From Pseudomonas putida (GTDB lineage Bacteria; Pseudomonadota; Gammaproteobacteria; Pseudomonadales; Pseudomonadaceae), in contig NZ_JAETZZ010000008.1 of assembly GCF_022627325.1 (NCBI RefSeq), forward strand, positions 1 through 64,000: a stretch of DNA of 64,000 bases, written 5' to 3'. The translations under genes were made by a program, and so were the position numbers. The first letter of the stretch is position 1. Every line of letters begins with the position of its first letter. Below the pieces are notes generated by a model. It made no database searches, was not told where the DNA came from, and saw only the letters and a program-made list of their open reading frames with translations. Positions 54,400 through 63,416 of the stretch are shown piece after piece.

Positions 54400-55994
54400 T
54401 AGCTGCCCTCCGCTGTTTGTCGTGAGGCTTCCTGAAGCAGGAACTTGCGCCTGAGGAACTGCGCCGGCGACGTCGTCAGGTTATTCAGCCAGACCTGGTC
54501 CGAAGCGGCCTGCGGCGTTTGCTGCTGCTTTTGCCGGGCGCCTTTGGAAGGCGTCTGGTCCTCCACCACCTTGTCGGCCTTCTCGTCGGGTGTGCCTGCC
54601 TTTTGCTGGTCTTCATAGTCTTTGAGCAGCGCCTGCGCCAGTGCCAGGTTGGCACTGGCCTCAGGGAATGCAGGCTGGCGCTGCAAAGCCTGTTGGTAGG
54701 CCTGAACCGCCTGGGGAAACTTGAACTGGCGCACGTAGATATTGCCCCGGTAGAAAAAAGCCTGGGCGGTGTCGAGCTTGCCGAGGCTGGCCAAGGCAAC
54801 GTCATAGTCGGCGGCGGTGTAGGCAGCCAGGCCTTTCCAGTAAGGGTCGTTGAAATGCGCTGCGGCCTGCGGGTAATGGCCATGCTCGAAGGCCCAGCGG
54901 CCCTGCTGGTCAGGGGTGAAGAAGGCATCCGCGACAGGCCCGGCCCGCGCGCTTTGCGGCTGTGTGCCCAACACTACCGCCACCAGCACGGTGGCCAGCC
55001 AGTGCACCTTCCAGCCACGGCGCAGGCACAGCAGCGCAAGCAGCGCCAGCGGCCAGCACAGCCAGTAGCCGGCGTCCTTCCAGTGCACCTGCTGCGGGTC
55101 GCCTTGGGCTGCCTGAAAATGCTGCTGCGCATGCAGTTCGATCCAGTCCAGATCATCGTCGCTCAGGGTCAGGCTGCCCAGCGGGCCGTTGACGGCGTCG
55201 GCCAACTGCCTCAAGCCCTGCTGGTCGAAGTCCGCCTGCAGCGGGCGCCCTTCGGCATCGACCCGGGTACGGCCCTGAGCGTCATGCACAACCCCGCTGT
55301 CTTGGCTGCCCACGGCCAGGACCATCACCTGCAGGTCGCTGCCTTTGAGCGCGCCCGTCAGTGCCGACAATTGCCCGGCATCGGCGCCATCGGTCAGCAG
55401 CACCAGCGTGCCGGGCACCTGCTCGGCTGCCAGCAAGCGTTTCGCCACGTCGATCACCCCTGCTACATCCTTGCCGGGTTGCGCGATCAAATCGGTGGTC
55501 AGTGCTTGCAAGAAGGTGTCGAGCAACTGTGGGTCTTCGGTGGCGGGCAGCACCAGGTGCGCGCTGCCGGCATACGCGATGAGCGCTGTGCGTGCCCCTG
55601 CGCGGCGCACCACCAGGTCGTGCAAGGTATGTTTGGCGGCTTGCAGGCGGGATGGGGGTACGTCGTCGGCATCCATCGACGGCGACAGGTCCAGCGCCAG
55701 GATCAGCGGCGCACGGTTGTCGACGAACGCGGGGATGTCGCGCTGCCAGGTCGGCCCCGCGGCGGCCAGGGCACCCAGGCCGAGCAGTGCTGCCAGCAGG
55801 TGAACGGGCCGTAACCGCGCTTGCTCCTCGGGGGTGATGAGCAGATGCTCGACCAGGTGTGGAGCGATCACGCCGTGCAACTGCCGCTTCAGGTCATTGC
55901 GCCGCTGCCATGCCCAGGGCAGCAGCGCGGCCGGTACCCACAGTAACAACCAATAGGGGCGCAGCAGGTGCAAGGCACTAAGGTCGATGTCCAT
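54399..55994 (-). CDS. VWA-TPR protein (BatB/BatC-like fusion)
   Basis: The 531-residue protein has two N-terminal helices, a VWA domain at about 90-290 with an intact MIDAS (ILALDLSPSMDADDV, then LVLLTDGADAGQLSAL), a membrane helix near 305-345, and TPR repeats at about 390-470 (AFFYRGNIYVRQFKFPQAVQ, AYQQALQRQPAFPEASANLA). A charged tail follows. BatB and BatC, separate in many Bacteroidetes, are combined here. It begins one base after the BatA-like stop. Confidence 0.87.
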   Translation of the reverse strand: MDIDLSALHLLRPYWLLLWVPAALLPWAWQRRNDLKRQLHGVIAPHLVEHLLITPEEQARLRPVHLLAALLGLGALAAAGPTWQRDIPAFVDNRAPLILALDLSPSMDADDVPPSRLQAAKHTLHDLVVRRAGARTALIAYAGSAHLVLPATEDPQLLDTFLQALTTDLIAQPGKDVAGVIDVAKRLLAAEQVPGTLVLLTDGADAGQLSALTGALKGSDLQVMVLAVGSQDSGVVHDAQGRTRVDAEGRPLQADFDQQGLRQLADAVNGPLGSLTLSDDDLDWIELHAQQHFQAAQGDPQQVHWKDAGYWLCWPLALLALLCLRRGWKVHWLATVLVAVVLGTQPQSARAGPVADAFFTPDQQGRWAFEHGHYPQAAAHFNDPYWKGLAAYTAADYDVALASLGKLDTAQAFFYRGNIYVRQFKFPQAVQAYQQALQRQPAFPEASANLALAQALLKDYEDQQKAGTPDEKADKVVEDQTPSKGARQKQQQTPQAASDQVWLNNLTTSPAQFLRRKFLLQEASRQTAEGS

Positions 55995-56987
55995 TCATGG
56001 CCTCCCCTGCGCAGGCCGTGCCCGCAACGGGCCAGCCACGGCTGCCAGGCTATGCCCCAAGGCCAGCAACAGCAAGGCCGCCCCCAGGGGCCACCAGAAC
56101 AGGTCACGCTTGGGCTGGTGGCTGAAGGTCTTCACGCTGTGGGGGGTGATCCGGTCCAGCGTGGCATACACCTGGGCCAGCGCGCTCCGGTCGTCGGCGC
56201 GAAAGAACCTGCCACCGGTAGTGCGTGCGATGCCCTCCAGCGCTTGCAGATCGACCTTGTCTTCACCGCTGGCCTGGGGGTCGCCGATCCCAATGGTATG
56301 TACCACGATGTTCCGCTCGCTGGCCAAGCCTGCCGCGTGTGCGGGAGTGATCGCACTGCCGGTGTCATTGCCGTCACTCAGTAGCACCATCAACTTTTCC
56401 TGCTCCTTGGCCTGATCCAGCAGCTTGATGGCAAGGCCAATGGCATCGCCTATGGCGGTGTTCGGCCCGGCCATGCCCACCCCGACTTCATCGAGCAGCA
56501 GCGAGAGACTGGCGTGATCGAGGGTCAGGGGCGACTGTGGGTAGGCGCCGGTGCCGAATACGATCAGGCCGATGCGGTCTTGCTTGCGCTGGGCGATGAA
56601 GTCGCGCACCACCGCTTTCACCGCGCTCAACCTGTCCACTTGCTGGCCATTGGCGTCGGTAAAGTCCTTGGCCTGCATGGACTGAGAAATATCGATCGCC
56701 AGCAGCATGTCGCGGATGGGCTGCTCACGCTCGATGGCCTTTTCCACCAGTACGGGCCGCGCGCAGGCGGCCAGCAGAAGGCCCCATACCAGCAGGTTCA
56801 AAAGCACTTGCCAGCGCCCACCCGAGGGTGGCGTGGTGCCGGGGAGCTGGTTCACCGCACGGCTCATGGCGAAGAAAAACGGCACCCGCAATGCGCTGCG
56901 CGCCTCGTGATAGGGGCGCATGAAGCGGTAGGCCAGCCAGGGCAAGGGCAGCAACAAGAACACCCACAGGTAATCAAACTGCCACAT
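55995..56987 (-). CDS. VWA-domain membrane protein (BatA-like)
   Basis: The 330-residue protein has an N-terminal membrane part (FDYLWVFLLLPLPWLAYRFM), a second helix near 60, a VWA domain at about 90-285 with MIDAS DISQSM and LMVLLSDGNDTGSAITPAHA, and a C-terminal helix (LFWWPLGAALLLLALGHSLA). BatA-type VWA proteins bind divalent metal and partner with MoxR ATPases. It overlaps the DUF4381 gene by 14 bases. Confidence 0.88.
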   Translation of the reverse strand: MWQFDYLWVFLLLPLPWLAYRFMRPYHEARSALRVPFFFAMSRAVNQLPGTTPPSGGRWQVLLNLLVWGLLLAACARPVLVEKAIEREQPIRDMLLAIDISQSMQAKDFTDANGQQVDRLSAVKAVVRDFIAQRKQDRIGLIVFGTGAYPQSPLTLDHASLSLLLDEVGVGMAGPNTAIGDAIGLAIKLLDQAKEQEKLMVLLSDGNDTGSAITPAHAAGLASERNIVVHTIGIGDPQASGEDKVDLQALEGIARTTGGRFFRADDRSALAQVYATLDRITPHSVKTFSHQPKRDLFWWPLGAALLLLALGHSLAAVAGPLRARPAQGRP

Positions 56988-57483
56988 GGTGAGCCTCGAT
57001 CCAGCGCCTGCAGGTGTTCACCAAGGTTCGCAGCTCAGGCTCGCCGATTGCCTGCACCTGCAGGTCTGGCGCATAAGCCAGCGTGTGCAGTTGCGCGGCG
57101 AACTGCTCAGGCAAGGCAAAGCGTGCCCGCTGCTGCAAAAACACCTGCCATTGCTGGCCTGACAGGCCGCGCACCGCTGGCGCGTCAGGCATGGAAAGCG
57201 CTACCCGCTTGAGCAACGCCGGTAATTCCCGCAGCGCTGGCAAACGCTGCTCGGAATGGGCCTGCGCCGCAACAAGGGCGTCGAGCCGCTGCAACGCCTC
57301 ACGTCGATAACGATCACGCTGCCAGCGCCGCCAGGCATACACGGCATACGCGAGCCCTACCACCACCACAACGGCCAGCAATACCGCCCAACCCCAGGTT
57401 TGCGGGGCATAACTGAACGGTGGCACCGGCAACGGCAGCTCCTTGAGCTGGTCGATGGCGGCAGGCGACGGCCGGGCGCTCAT
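56974..57483 (-). CDS. DUF4381 membrane protein
   Basis: The 169-residue protein has a single transmembrane helix near 30-52 (WGWAVLLAVVVVVGLAYAVY), preceded by KELPLPVPPFSYAPQT, the typical DUF4381 start, and a helical C-domain. It is regularly found between DUF58 and VWA genes in MoxR operons. It overlaps DUF58 by ATGA. Function unknown. Confidence 0.85.
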   Translation of the reverse strand: MSARPSPAAIDQLKELPLPVPPFSYAPQTWGWAVLLAVVVVVGLAYAVYAWRRWQRDRYRREALQRLDALVAAQAHSEQRLPALRELPALLKRVALSMPDAPAVRGLSGQQWQVFLQQRARFALPEQFAAQLHTLAYAPDLQVQAIGEPELRTLVNTCRRWIEAHHVAV

Positions 57484-58421
57484 CGGCCACTGCCCCCAAG
57501 CCGCCCCAGTTCACGCTGCACCTGGCCCAACACCTCATCGCCGGTACTGATCATCATCAGCGGTATCTGGCTGCGGCGCAGCAACTGCGCCACTTGCTCA
57601 AGGCGCCCGGAGAGAAAATCGCCCAGCGGCCGGTGCACCTGGCGCCGCCCGATTTCAAGGTCGATCTGCATCTCGCCCTGGGTCACGCTCAAACGCCCCT
57701 TGTCGGGGACATCCAGCGCGATAGGGTCATACACCTGCATGGCGATCACGTCATTGTGCGCGCCCAGTTGCCGCAACAGCTTCAAGGTCTGTTCCGTCAC
57801 CCCGGCAAAGTCACTGATGATGCACACCAGCGCATCATGCCCGGCCAGGCCGATGACGTTGCGCAGCGCAGTGTCGAGTTGCCCCTCTCGCTCGCTGTCC
57901 GGGCCTGACGCGCTAAGGCGGTTGTTGCTGCGCACCACTGCCGCGCACAGGGCCTGCACCCGTGCGCGGCTGCGCAGCGGCCTGATGTGCACCACTTGCT
58001 GATCATCGAATACCAGCCCGCCCACCCGATCACCGGCCTGCAGGGCTATCCATGCCGACAATGCGGCAAGCTCGGCAGCGGTGACTGACTTGAAACTGCG
58101 CCTGGAGCCGAAATACATGTTCATGCGTTGATCGACCAGCAGCAGTGTCGGCCGGTCGCGCTCTTCGGTGAAGGTGCGCACGAACGGCTTGCCGTAGCGT
58201 AACGATGCGCGCCAGTCGAGGTGGCGCAGATCATCGCCAGGTATGTAACGGCGCAGCTCGTCGAAGCTCAAGCCGCGGCCACGCAGGCGTGAGGCGTGAT
58301 TGCCCGCCAGGATGCTTGCCAGCGGCTGACGCGCCAGGAAGCTCAAGCCGCGCACGCGGTATTCGAACGCCATCAGCTGGCTGAGCGAGGCGTAGACGAA
58401 ACCATCCTGGGTCGGTTGCAT
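57480..58421 (-). CDS. DUF58 domain protein
   Basis: The 313-residue protein has the DUF58 core (GDDLRHLDWRASLRYGKPFV with RTFTEERDRPTLLLVDQR) and a degenerate VWA-like fold. The start SLSQLMAFEYRVRGLSFLAR is conserved. DUF58 proteins act with MoxR ATPases, probably as a link to VWA partners. It starts 13 bases after moxR and overlaps DUF4381 by 4. Confidence 0.87.
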   Translation of the reverse strand: MQPTQDGFVYASLSQLMAFEYRVRGLSFLARQPLASILAGNHASRLRGRGLSFDELRRYIPGDDLRHLDWRASLRYGKPFVRTFTEERDRPTLLLVDQRMNMYFGSRRSFKSVTAAELAALSAWIALQAGDRVGGLVFDDQQVVHIRPLRSRARVQALCAAVVRSNNRLSASGPDSEREGQLDTALRNVIGLAGHDALVCIISDFAGVTEQTLKLLRQLGAHNDVIAMQVYDPIALDVPDKGRLSVTQGEMQIDLEIGRRQVHRPLGDFLSGRLEQVAQLLRRSQIPLMMISTGDEVLGQVQRELGRLGGSGR

Positions 58422-58434
58422 GGGCTCGCTCCGT

Positions 58435-59409
58435 TCAGGCCGGGATGGCGACCGTGTCCAGCAGCCGGTCGATCACCTGGTCGGCGCCGATGCCATCGGC
58501 AACCGCGTCGTAGGAGAGCTGCAATCGGTGGCGCAACACCGGATGGACCACTGCTCGTACATTGTCCGGGGTGACGTACCCCTGCCCGGCCAGCCATGCG
58601 TGGGCACGCGCCACTCTGTCCAGGCTGATCCCGCCACGTGGGCTGGCGCCGATCTTGATCCACCGCGCAAGGTCCGGATCATGCTCGACCGGGTGGCGGG
58701 TGGCGTTGATCAAGTCGATCAGGTAACGATCGATCGCCGGCGACACTTCAATGCCCGCGATCGCACTGCGTGCGGCGAACACCACGTCCTGGGGCAGACG
58801 CCCAGGCGCCTGGTGCGGGTGGCCTGCCTGTTGTTCCTCGTTGCGCACCAGGCGCAGCACCAGGGTTTCATCCTCCACCTTGGGATAGTCCAGTTGCAGC
58901 TTCATCAGGAACCTGTCCATCTGCGCCTCGGGCAACGGGTAGGTACCCTCTTGCTCGATGGGGTTCTGGGTCGCCAGCACCATGAACAGGTTTGACATCG
59001 GGTAGCTCTGACCGGCCACGGTAATCTGGCGCTCCTCCATGGCTTCAAGCAGGGCCGCCTGAACCTTGGCCGGGGCGCGGTTGATCTCATCGGCAAGAAT
59101 CACGTTGCCGAACAGCGGCCCGGGTTGAAACTTGATCTCGTTGCCCTGTGCGGTCTGCTGGAGGATTTCGCCACCAGTGATGTCCGACGGCAGCAGGTCG
59201 GGGGTGAACTGGATGCGCCGCATGCTGGCCTCCAGGTGGGTGGCCAGCGCCTTGACGGTACGCGTTTTGGCCAACCCCGGCAGGCTTTCCAGCAATACGT
59301 GACCATTGGCCAGCAAGCCAAGAATCACATGCCGGATGGTGTCGGCCTGGCCCAGCACGCTCTGCGCCACACTGGCTTCGAGTTCAGCAATCTGCTCGCG
59401 TATATCCAC
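58435..59409 (-). CDS. MoxR-family AAA+ ATPase
   Basis: Starting at GTG 59409 (AAGGA 7 bases upstream) gives 324 residues; the frame also opens at TTG 59463. It has Walker A-like LESLPGLAKTRTVKALAT, Walker B NVILADEINRAPAKVQAALL, sensor region VLATQNPIEQEGTYPLPEAQ and MDRFLMKLQLDYP. Note the P-loop reads GLAKT, with Ala in the usual Gly/Val position of MoxR (G-x-A-K-T), normal for the family. MoxR acts as a chaperone that activates or metallates partner complexes with VWA proteins. Confidence 0.92.
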   Translation of the reverse strand: MDIREQIAELEASVAQSVLGQADTIRHVILGLLANGHVLLESLPGLAKTRTVKALATHLEASMRRIQFTPDLLPSDITGGEILQQTAQGNEIKFQPGPLFGNVILADEINRAPAKVQAALLEAMEERQITVAGQSYPMSNLFMVLATQNPIEQEGTYPLPEAQMDRFLMKLQLDYPKVEDETLVLRLVRNEEQQAGHPHQAPGRLPQDVVFAARSAIAGIEVSPAIDRYLIDLINATRHPVEHDPDLARWIKIGASPRGGISLDRVARAHAWLAGQGYVTPDNVRAVVHPVLRHRLQLSYDAVADGIGADQVIDRLLDTVAIPA

Positions 59410-59514
59410 TGCTCGGTCCTTGTCAGTCGGAGCATCGACACGAGGCCCCACGGATGTTCGCAACTGCTCGAAGGCGACGAGGTAAATCTAGCCGCTCACA
59501 GCGCCATCGCCAGC

Positions 59515-61869
59515 TCAGTTGGTGCTTTCGTACTTTTGCCAGTAAGGCTCTATGCCTTGCAGGCGTGAATCGTCAGGGGCCGCTTTGCGCATCCGTTGCA
59601 CATAGGCATAGGCTTCGCTGCGTTCACCGGCCAAGGCATGCAGGTAGATCAACGAGTACAGAAGGTCGGCGTTATCCGGTGCCTGCTCAAGGCCACGCTC
59701 CAGCGCCGCCAAGGCCTCATCGCGACGGTTCATGCGCGACAGCAGCAAACCTTGGTTGTAGCGAATCCGCGCATTGCCTGGCAGCGCGACCGCTGCCGAC
59801 TCCATCAAGCCCACGGCCTCTTCGGGCTGGCGTCGTTCCACCAGCAGCAGGGCCAGCATGTACGCCAGGTTGCCGTGATCGGTCGCCGGCATCTTTTCCA
59901 GCGCCAGGCCTGCGCGCAGTACGTTTTCCGCTTCATCGAGCTGGTGCTCGGCTGTGGCGAGATTGGCCAGGTTGACCCGCGCCGGCACAAAGTAAGGGTC
60001 AAGGCGCAGTGCCTGACGGTACTGCTCCATGGCTTCTTGCTGACGCCCCTGGCGGCTCAACAGAACGGCCAGGTTCAAGCGCCCGCCTGGCAGGTCTGCA
60101 TTGCCACGCAGGCGCGCCTCGTAGTCTGCCAGCGCGGTGCTGAACGCCTCCTTCGCCTGGGCCGGCAACTGCGTGCTGGGCACATCCGCAAGCGCCCGCA
60201 CTGCCTCATCGCGCACCGCCAGGTAGGGGTCTTCGAGCAGGGGCAACAGTGGCTTGAGGCGCTGCTCTGGCGGCACGCTCGAGAACCCAGACGTGGCATA
60301 GGCACGCACCAATGGGCTTGGATCGTTCAACGCCCAGCCCAGGCTGATGAGGGCTTGAGGGCCCAGGTCAGCCATCTGTTCGGCGGCAGTGGCGCGCACG
60401 ATGCTTGGCTTGGTCTTGTCTGCCAGCACCGTGCCCAAAAGGCTCAATGGGATACCTTGGCCATTGCGCACCGCCTGGAACGCCTCGCCAAACAAAACCG
60501 GGCGCTGCGGCTTGCCAAACCACTGCTCGATCGCCTTGGCGGCCCAAGCCGGTTGCTGGTCTTGGTGGCAAGCCGTGCAGGCATCGGGGCTGTCGACCTT
60601 GCTGGCGAGGTCCGGACGCGGGATCCGCAAGCTGTGGTCGCGCCGGGGGTCGACGACCATGTAGGTCTTGGTCGGCATGTGGCAACTGACACACTGGGCG
60701 CCAGGGCTGCCGGCGACGTGGTGATGGTGCGCGGGCGTATCATAGTCCTTGGCCTGCAGGGTGGCGAAGCGGGCTACCGGTGGGTTGCCGTTGTGGCATT
60801 GCAGGCACAGCCCGTTGCCTTCGACCTTGACCTTGGCGGTATGAGGGTTGTGGCAGTCGGTGCAGCCCACCCCTGCGTTGTACATCTTGCTTTGCGTAAA
60901 GGAGCCGTACTCGTACACCTCACCGTCGATCTGGCCGTCTGCGTGATAAAGCCCCGCGCGCAATGTTGCCGGCAGGCTCTGGTCGAGCTGCGGATGACCG
61001 GGTAGCTGGCCCACGCCAAGGGTCTGCCGCCGGCTGTGGCAGAACGCACACTGCTCGACCAGGCCCTGACTGCCCAACGCCTTGTAATCGACAGCCAGGC
61101 CCATGTCCTTGGCCGACGCATCGGCTTGCTCAGCGGATGTGGCGTTGTTCGCCCAATCGACATGGGCCTGGCCAGGCCCATGACAGCTCTGGCAGCCAAC
61201 GTTCTGCTCTTTCCAGGTGGACGCAAAGCTGTCCTGGCGATCGTCGTAGTGCTTGATCAAACGCGTGGAATGGCAATCGGCGCACATGCCGTTCCAGTTC
61301 TGGTAGCGACCGGTCCAGTGCAAAGGGTCATCGGGTGCAAAACGTTGCCCAGGGTAGAGCGAGAACCAGCGTTGCCCGCCCTCGCCCTTGGCTCTGCTGT
61401 CCCAGGCGATGGTCAACGCCTGCAGGCGGCCCCTGGGCAGTGCAACCAGGTACTGCTGCAGCGGATAGTGGCCGAAGGTGTAGATGATTTTAAAGTCTGC
61501 CGGCTGGCCATCCTCACCTTCGGTATTGACGTAAAAGCCGCCGTGCCTGCGAAAGAAACGCGCCGAGACCCCGGCCTCGTCGAAGCGCGCGTCGTTGAAA
61601 TTGCCAAGCACATTGGCCTCGTTGGCGTCGCGCATCGCCCAACCGTGATCCGAGTCCTTCCAGGCCTTGGCCTGGTCAACGTGACAGCCAAGGCAAGTAG
61701 CGGCAGCCACATAGCCTTCGGATTCGGTCGAAAAGGCGGGTGCAGCCCCCGCCTGCTCGGCACACAGCGCAGTGCCCACTGAGCCAACCAGGCAGGTGAT
61801 CAAAACTGCAGACCAGGACAAGGCCTTCAATGCCAAGCCCAGAATATTGCCTTTGTCGCGACGCCCCAT
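59515..61869 (-). CDS. Octaheme cytochrome c with HEAT and TPR repeats
   Basis: From ATG 61869 (GGAG 6 bases before) the precursor has 784 residues with a signal peptide near residues 10-37. Eight CXXCH sites are at Cys 59, 196, 226, 274, 336, 355, 393 and 431 (CLGCH, CADCH, CQSCH, CAFCH, CTDCH, CLQCH, CVSCH, CTACH). The cytochrome domain (about 50-440) resembles cytochrome c554-like multiheme proteins. HEAT-like repeats follow (about 480-560), then TPRs (about 590-780). It should be periplasmic and mediate redox or binding. A small stem at 61897-61912 precedes it. 105 bases separate it from moxR. Confidence 0.88.
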   Translation of the reverse strand: MGRRDKGNILGLALKALSWSAVLITCLVGSVGTALCAEQAGAAPAFSTESEGYVAAATCLGCHVDQAKAWKDSDHGWAMRDANEANVLGNFNDARFDEAGVSARFFRRHGGFYVNTEGEDGQPADFKIIYTFGHYPLQQYLVALPRGRLQALTIAWDSRAKGEGGQRWFSLYPGQRFAPDDPLHWTGRYQNWNGMCADCHSTRLIKHYDDRQDSFASTWKEQNVGCQSCHGPGQAHVDWANNATSAEQADASAKDMGLAVDYKALGSQGLVEQCAFCHSRRQTLGVGQLPGHPQLDQSLPATLRAGLYHADGQIDGEVYEYGSFTQSKMYNAGVGCTDCHNPHTAKVKVEGNGLCLQCHNGNPPVARFATLQAKDYDTPAHHHHVAGSPGAQCVSCHMPTKTYMVVDPRRDHSLRIPRPDLASKVDSPDACTACHQDQQPAWAAKAIEQWFGKPQRPVLFGEAFQAVRNGQGIPLSLLGTVLADKTKPSIVRATAAEQMADLGPQALISLGWALNDPSPLVRAYATSGFSSVPPEQRLKPLLPLLEDPYLAVRDEAVRALADVPSTQLPAQAKEAFSTALADYEARLRGNADLPGGRLNLAVLLSRQGRQQEAMEQYRQALRLDPYFVPARVNLANLATAEHQLDEAENVLRAGLALEKMPATDHGNLAYMLALLLVERRQPEEAVGLMESAAVALPGNARIRYNQGLLLSRMNRRDEALAALERGLEQAPDNADLLYSLIYLHALAGERSEAYAYVQRMRKAAPDDSRLQGIEPYWQKYESTN

Positions 61870-61896
61870 CCTTAGCTCCGTGATCAATAGAATCAG

Positions 61897-61912
61897 CAAC
61901 CCTTGCGGGTTG
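61897..61912 (-). terminator. Small stem-loop between the porin-like and cytochrome genes
   Basis: CAACCC-TTGC-GGGTTG (16 bases) lies in the 76-base gap, followed on the minus strand by CTGATTCTATT. It may adjust expression between the two genes rather than stop transcription. Confidence 0.4.
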
Positions 61913-61945
61913 TTCTTGCAGGCGTATGAGCGATGCCGGCGTGCA

Positions 61946-62749
61946 TTACCTTGGGAAAAGCAGCGTTACAGCAAACCGAAAGCCCCAGCCTTCGGGGCCA
62001 TTATCCGGTGAGTCGAGCCAATAACGCGGGCCCGCCTGGACGGTAATGGGGTGCCCACCCACTTTTAGTAGTTGGGTCACCATCAGGTTGATTGGAATTG
62101 ACCATTGTTTGGATTGCCAGTCGTAGGTCGACTCACTGTTGATGCCAAATGTGGTCAAGGCGCTGTTCGTGTAGGAAAGAAACGGCTGCATGAACGTCTG
62201 GTTGACCTTCTCCTTGCCATCTGCAGGGCTGCCCTCCAGCCCCCAGATATGGTTCGCCAGTATCCCGTGCGTCCACCCGTTGGCTTGCTTCAAGGCTACC
62301 GCTGTCGGTCCGAGCCCCCACTGTTCACTGCTCAGCACATCGTTGCTGCCTGTTGGTATCAACAGCGCCGGCCCTGCGCCCAGTATCCAGCCACTGGCCG
62401 TGGGTTGTTTCGGTGAGAAGAAAAAGCTTTGGGTCACATCGCCCACACCGGAGGTGTCCGCCGCGCCACCCAAACCGTGTTGATCGACGACGGGCAGGAT
62501 GGTCCTGGAGATCAGGTTCCAGTCATCATTCAGGCTGAACGGCAGCACGGGCTGGATATTGGTCAGGCTGCGCTTGCCCTCGCCATTGGGGCCCAGTTTC
62601 TGGTCCCAGTTATATTGCACCGGCAAGCTGTACATGGCCGCAACCGGGTTCAGCGCCTTCTTGGCAAGCTCTGCCGAATCCTCTGCTTGGCCTTGGCCGG
62701 TGTGCGCCAACAAAGCAAGCGCGTAAAGCGGGTAAACGTTCTTTTTCAA
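61946..62749 (-). CDS. Outer-membrane beta-barrel protein ('neuromedin U'-annotated family)
   Basis: Starting at TTG 62749 gives 267 residues with a signal peptide (YPLYALALLAHTGQGQAEDS). GGGAG lies 9 bases upstream, and the alternative frame start at 62884 would overlap the preceding gene. The mature part has barrel-like strands and a terminal aromatic/Arg end (FRFAVTLLFPR); PVQYNWDQKLGPNGEGKRSL and QSFFFSPKQPTASGWILGAG are typical. Databases often name this family after neuromedin U by mistake; the real role is unknown, possibly a porin or transporter of the phenol-degradation type. Confidence 0.78.
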   Translation of the reverse strand: MKKNVYPLYALALLAHTGQGQAEDSAELAKKALNPVAAMYSLPVQYNWDQKLGPNGEGKRSLTNIQPVLPFSLNDDWNLISRTILPVVDQHGLGGAADTSGVGDVTQSFFFSPKQPTASGWILGAGPALLIPTGSNDVLSSEQWGLGPTAVALKQANGWTHGILANHIWGLEGSPADGKEKVNQTFMQPFLSYTNSALTTFGINSESTYDWQSKQWSIPINLMVTQLLKVGGHPITVQAGPRYWLDSPDNGPEGWGFRFAVTLLFPR

Positions 62750-62804
62750 CGCGGTGTCTCCCGTCAACGGCAAGCCTAGTGGCCAAACCGGATCCGTCGT
62801 TCGG

Positions 62805-63338
62805 CTATCCGCTGTGTTTCGGCATGTCGGGCTGCTTTGGCGGCAGCGGACCAATGAACATGCGTTTAAGGCGCTCGCGACCAATAACGCGCGCCAGTTC
62901 AGCGATGACGCAATACATGAATATCAAGGTGATCAACAGGATCTGAACCGCCCAGAAGCGAGGCCAGTTAATGGATGACCACAACAGCGCATTGGCATCC
63001 ATCACGCCAGCCGCCTCTTTCCAATACTCGTACAGACGCTCCAGGTAATGGACGATCAGCGCGACCAAGGCATACATGCAGGTCTTCCAGGCGACGTTCC
63101 AGATCAGCGGCTTGTCGGGAAAGCGATTGATGAAAGGCAGCATATCGGCCACCAGCACAGACTTGCCCAATATCAGCGCGGCGATCAGGACCGACGCTGA
63201 AACAGGCAGTTCCACCCCTGACCCTTTGATCATCAGCGCACGAATCAGCGCAACGATGTGCAGGATCACGAAAAAAAACACGGTGGGAGGAAGCACTTTA
63301 AGGAATTCATGTTTGAGCTTGAGCATGACCGTTTTCAT
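62805..63338 (-). CDS. Inner-membrane protein of unknown function, four helices
   Basis: From ATG 63338 the protein has 177 residues with hydrophobic segments near 17-35, 45-65, 80-100 and 130-155. The motif GKSVLVADMLPFINRFPDKP between helices two and three is distinctive, and a charged tail ends GPLPPKQPDMPKHSG. AAGGATG precedes the start. It lies 55 bases before the porin-like gene and 78 after DUF3313. I do not know its function. Confidence 0.75.
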   Translation of the reverse strand: MKTVMLKLKHEFLKVLPPTVFFFVILHIVALIRALMIKGSGVELPVSASVLIAALILGKSVLVADMLPFINRFPDKPLIWNVAWKTCMYALVALIVHYLERLYEYWKEAAGVMDANALLWSSINWPRFWAVQILLITLIFMYCVIAELARVIGRERLKRMFIGPLPPKQPDMPKHSG

Positions 63339-63416
63339 GGGGGCATCCTTGAAACTTCGAGTCCGTGCATCAAATGCCGATGCCCCTGCCGCAGCCACGG
63401 CAGGGGAACATTCGGG

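Noticed and set aside
61946..62749. Neuromedin U homologue
   Set aside because: That name is a database artefact for this bacterial outer-membrane family; nothing in the sequence relates to the vertebrate peptide.
62750..62884. Longer start of the porin-like gene at 62884
   Set aside because: It would overlap the end of the preceding membrane-protein gene and bury the signal peptide; TTG 62749 has a good ribosome-binding site.
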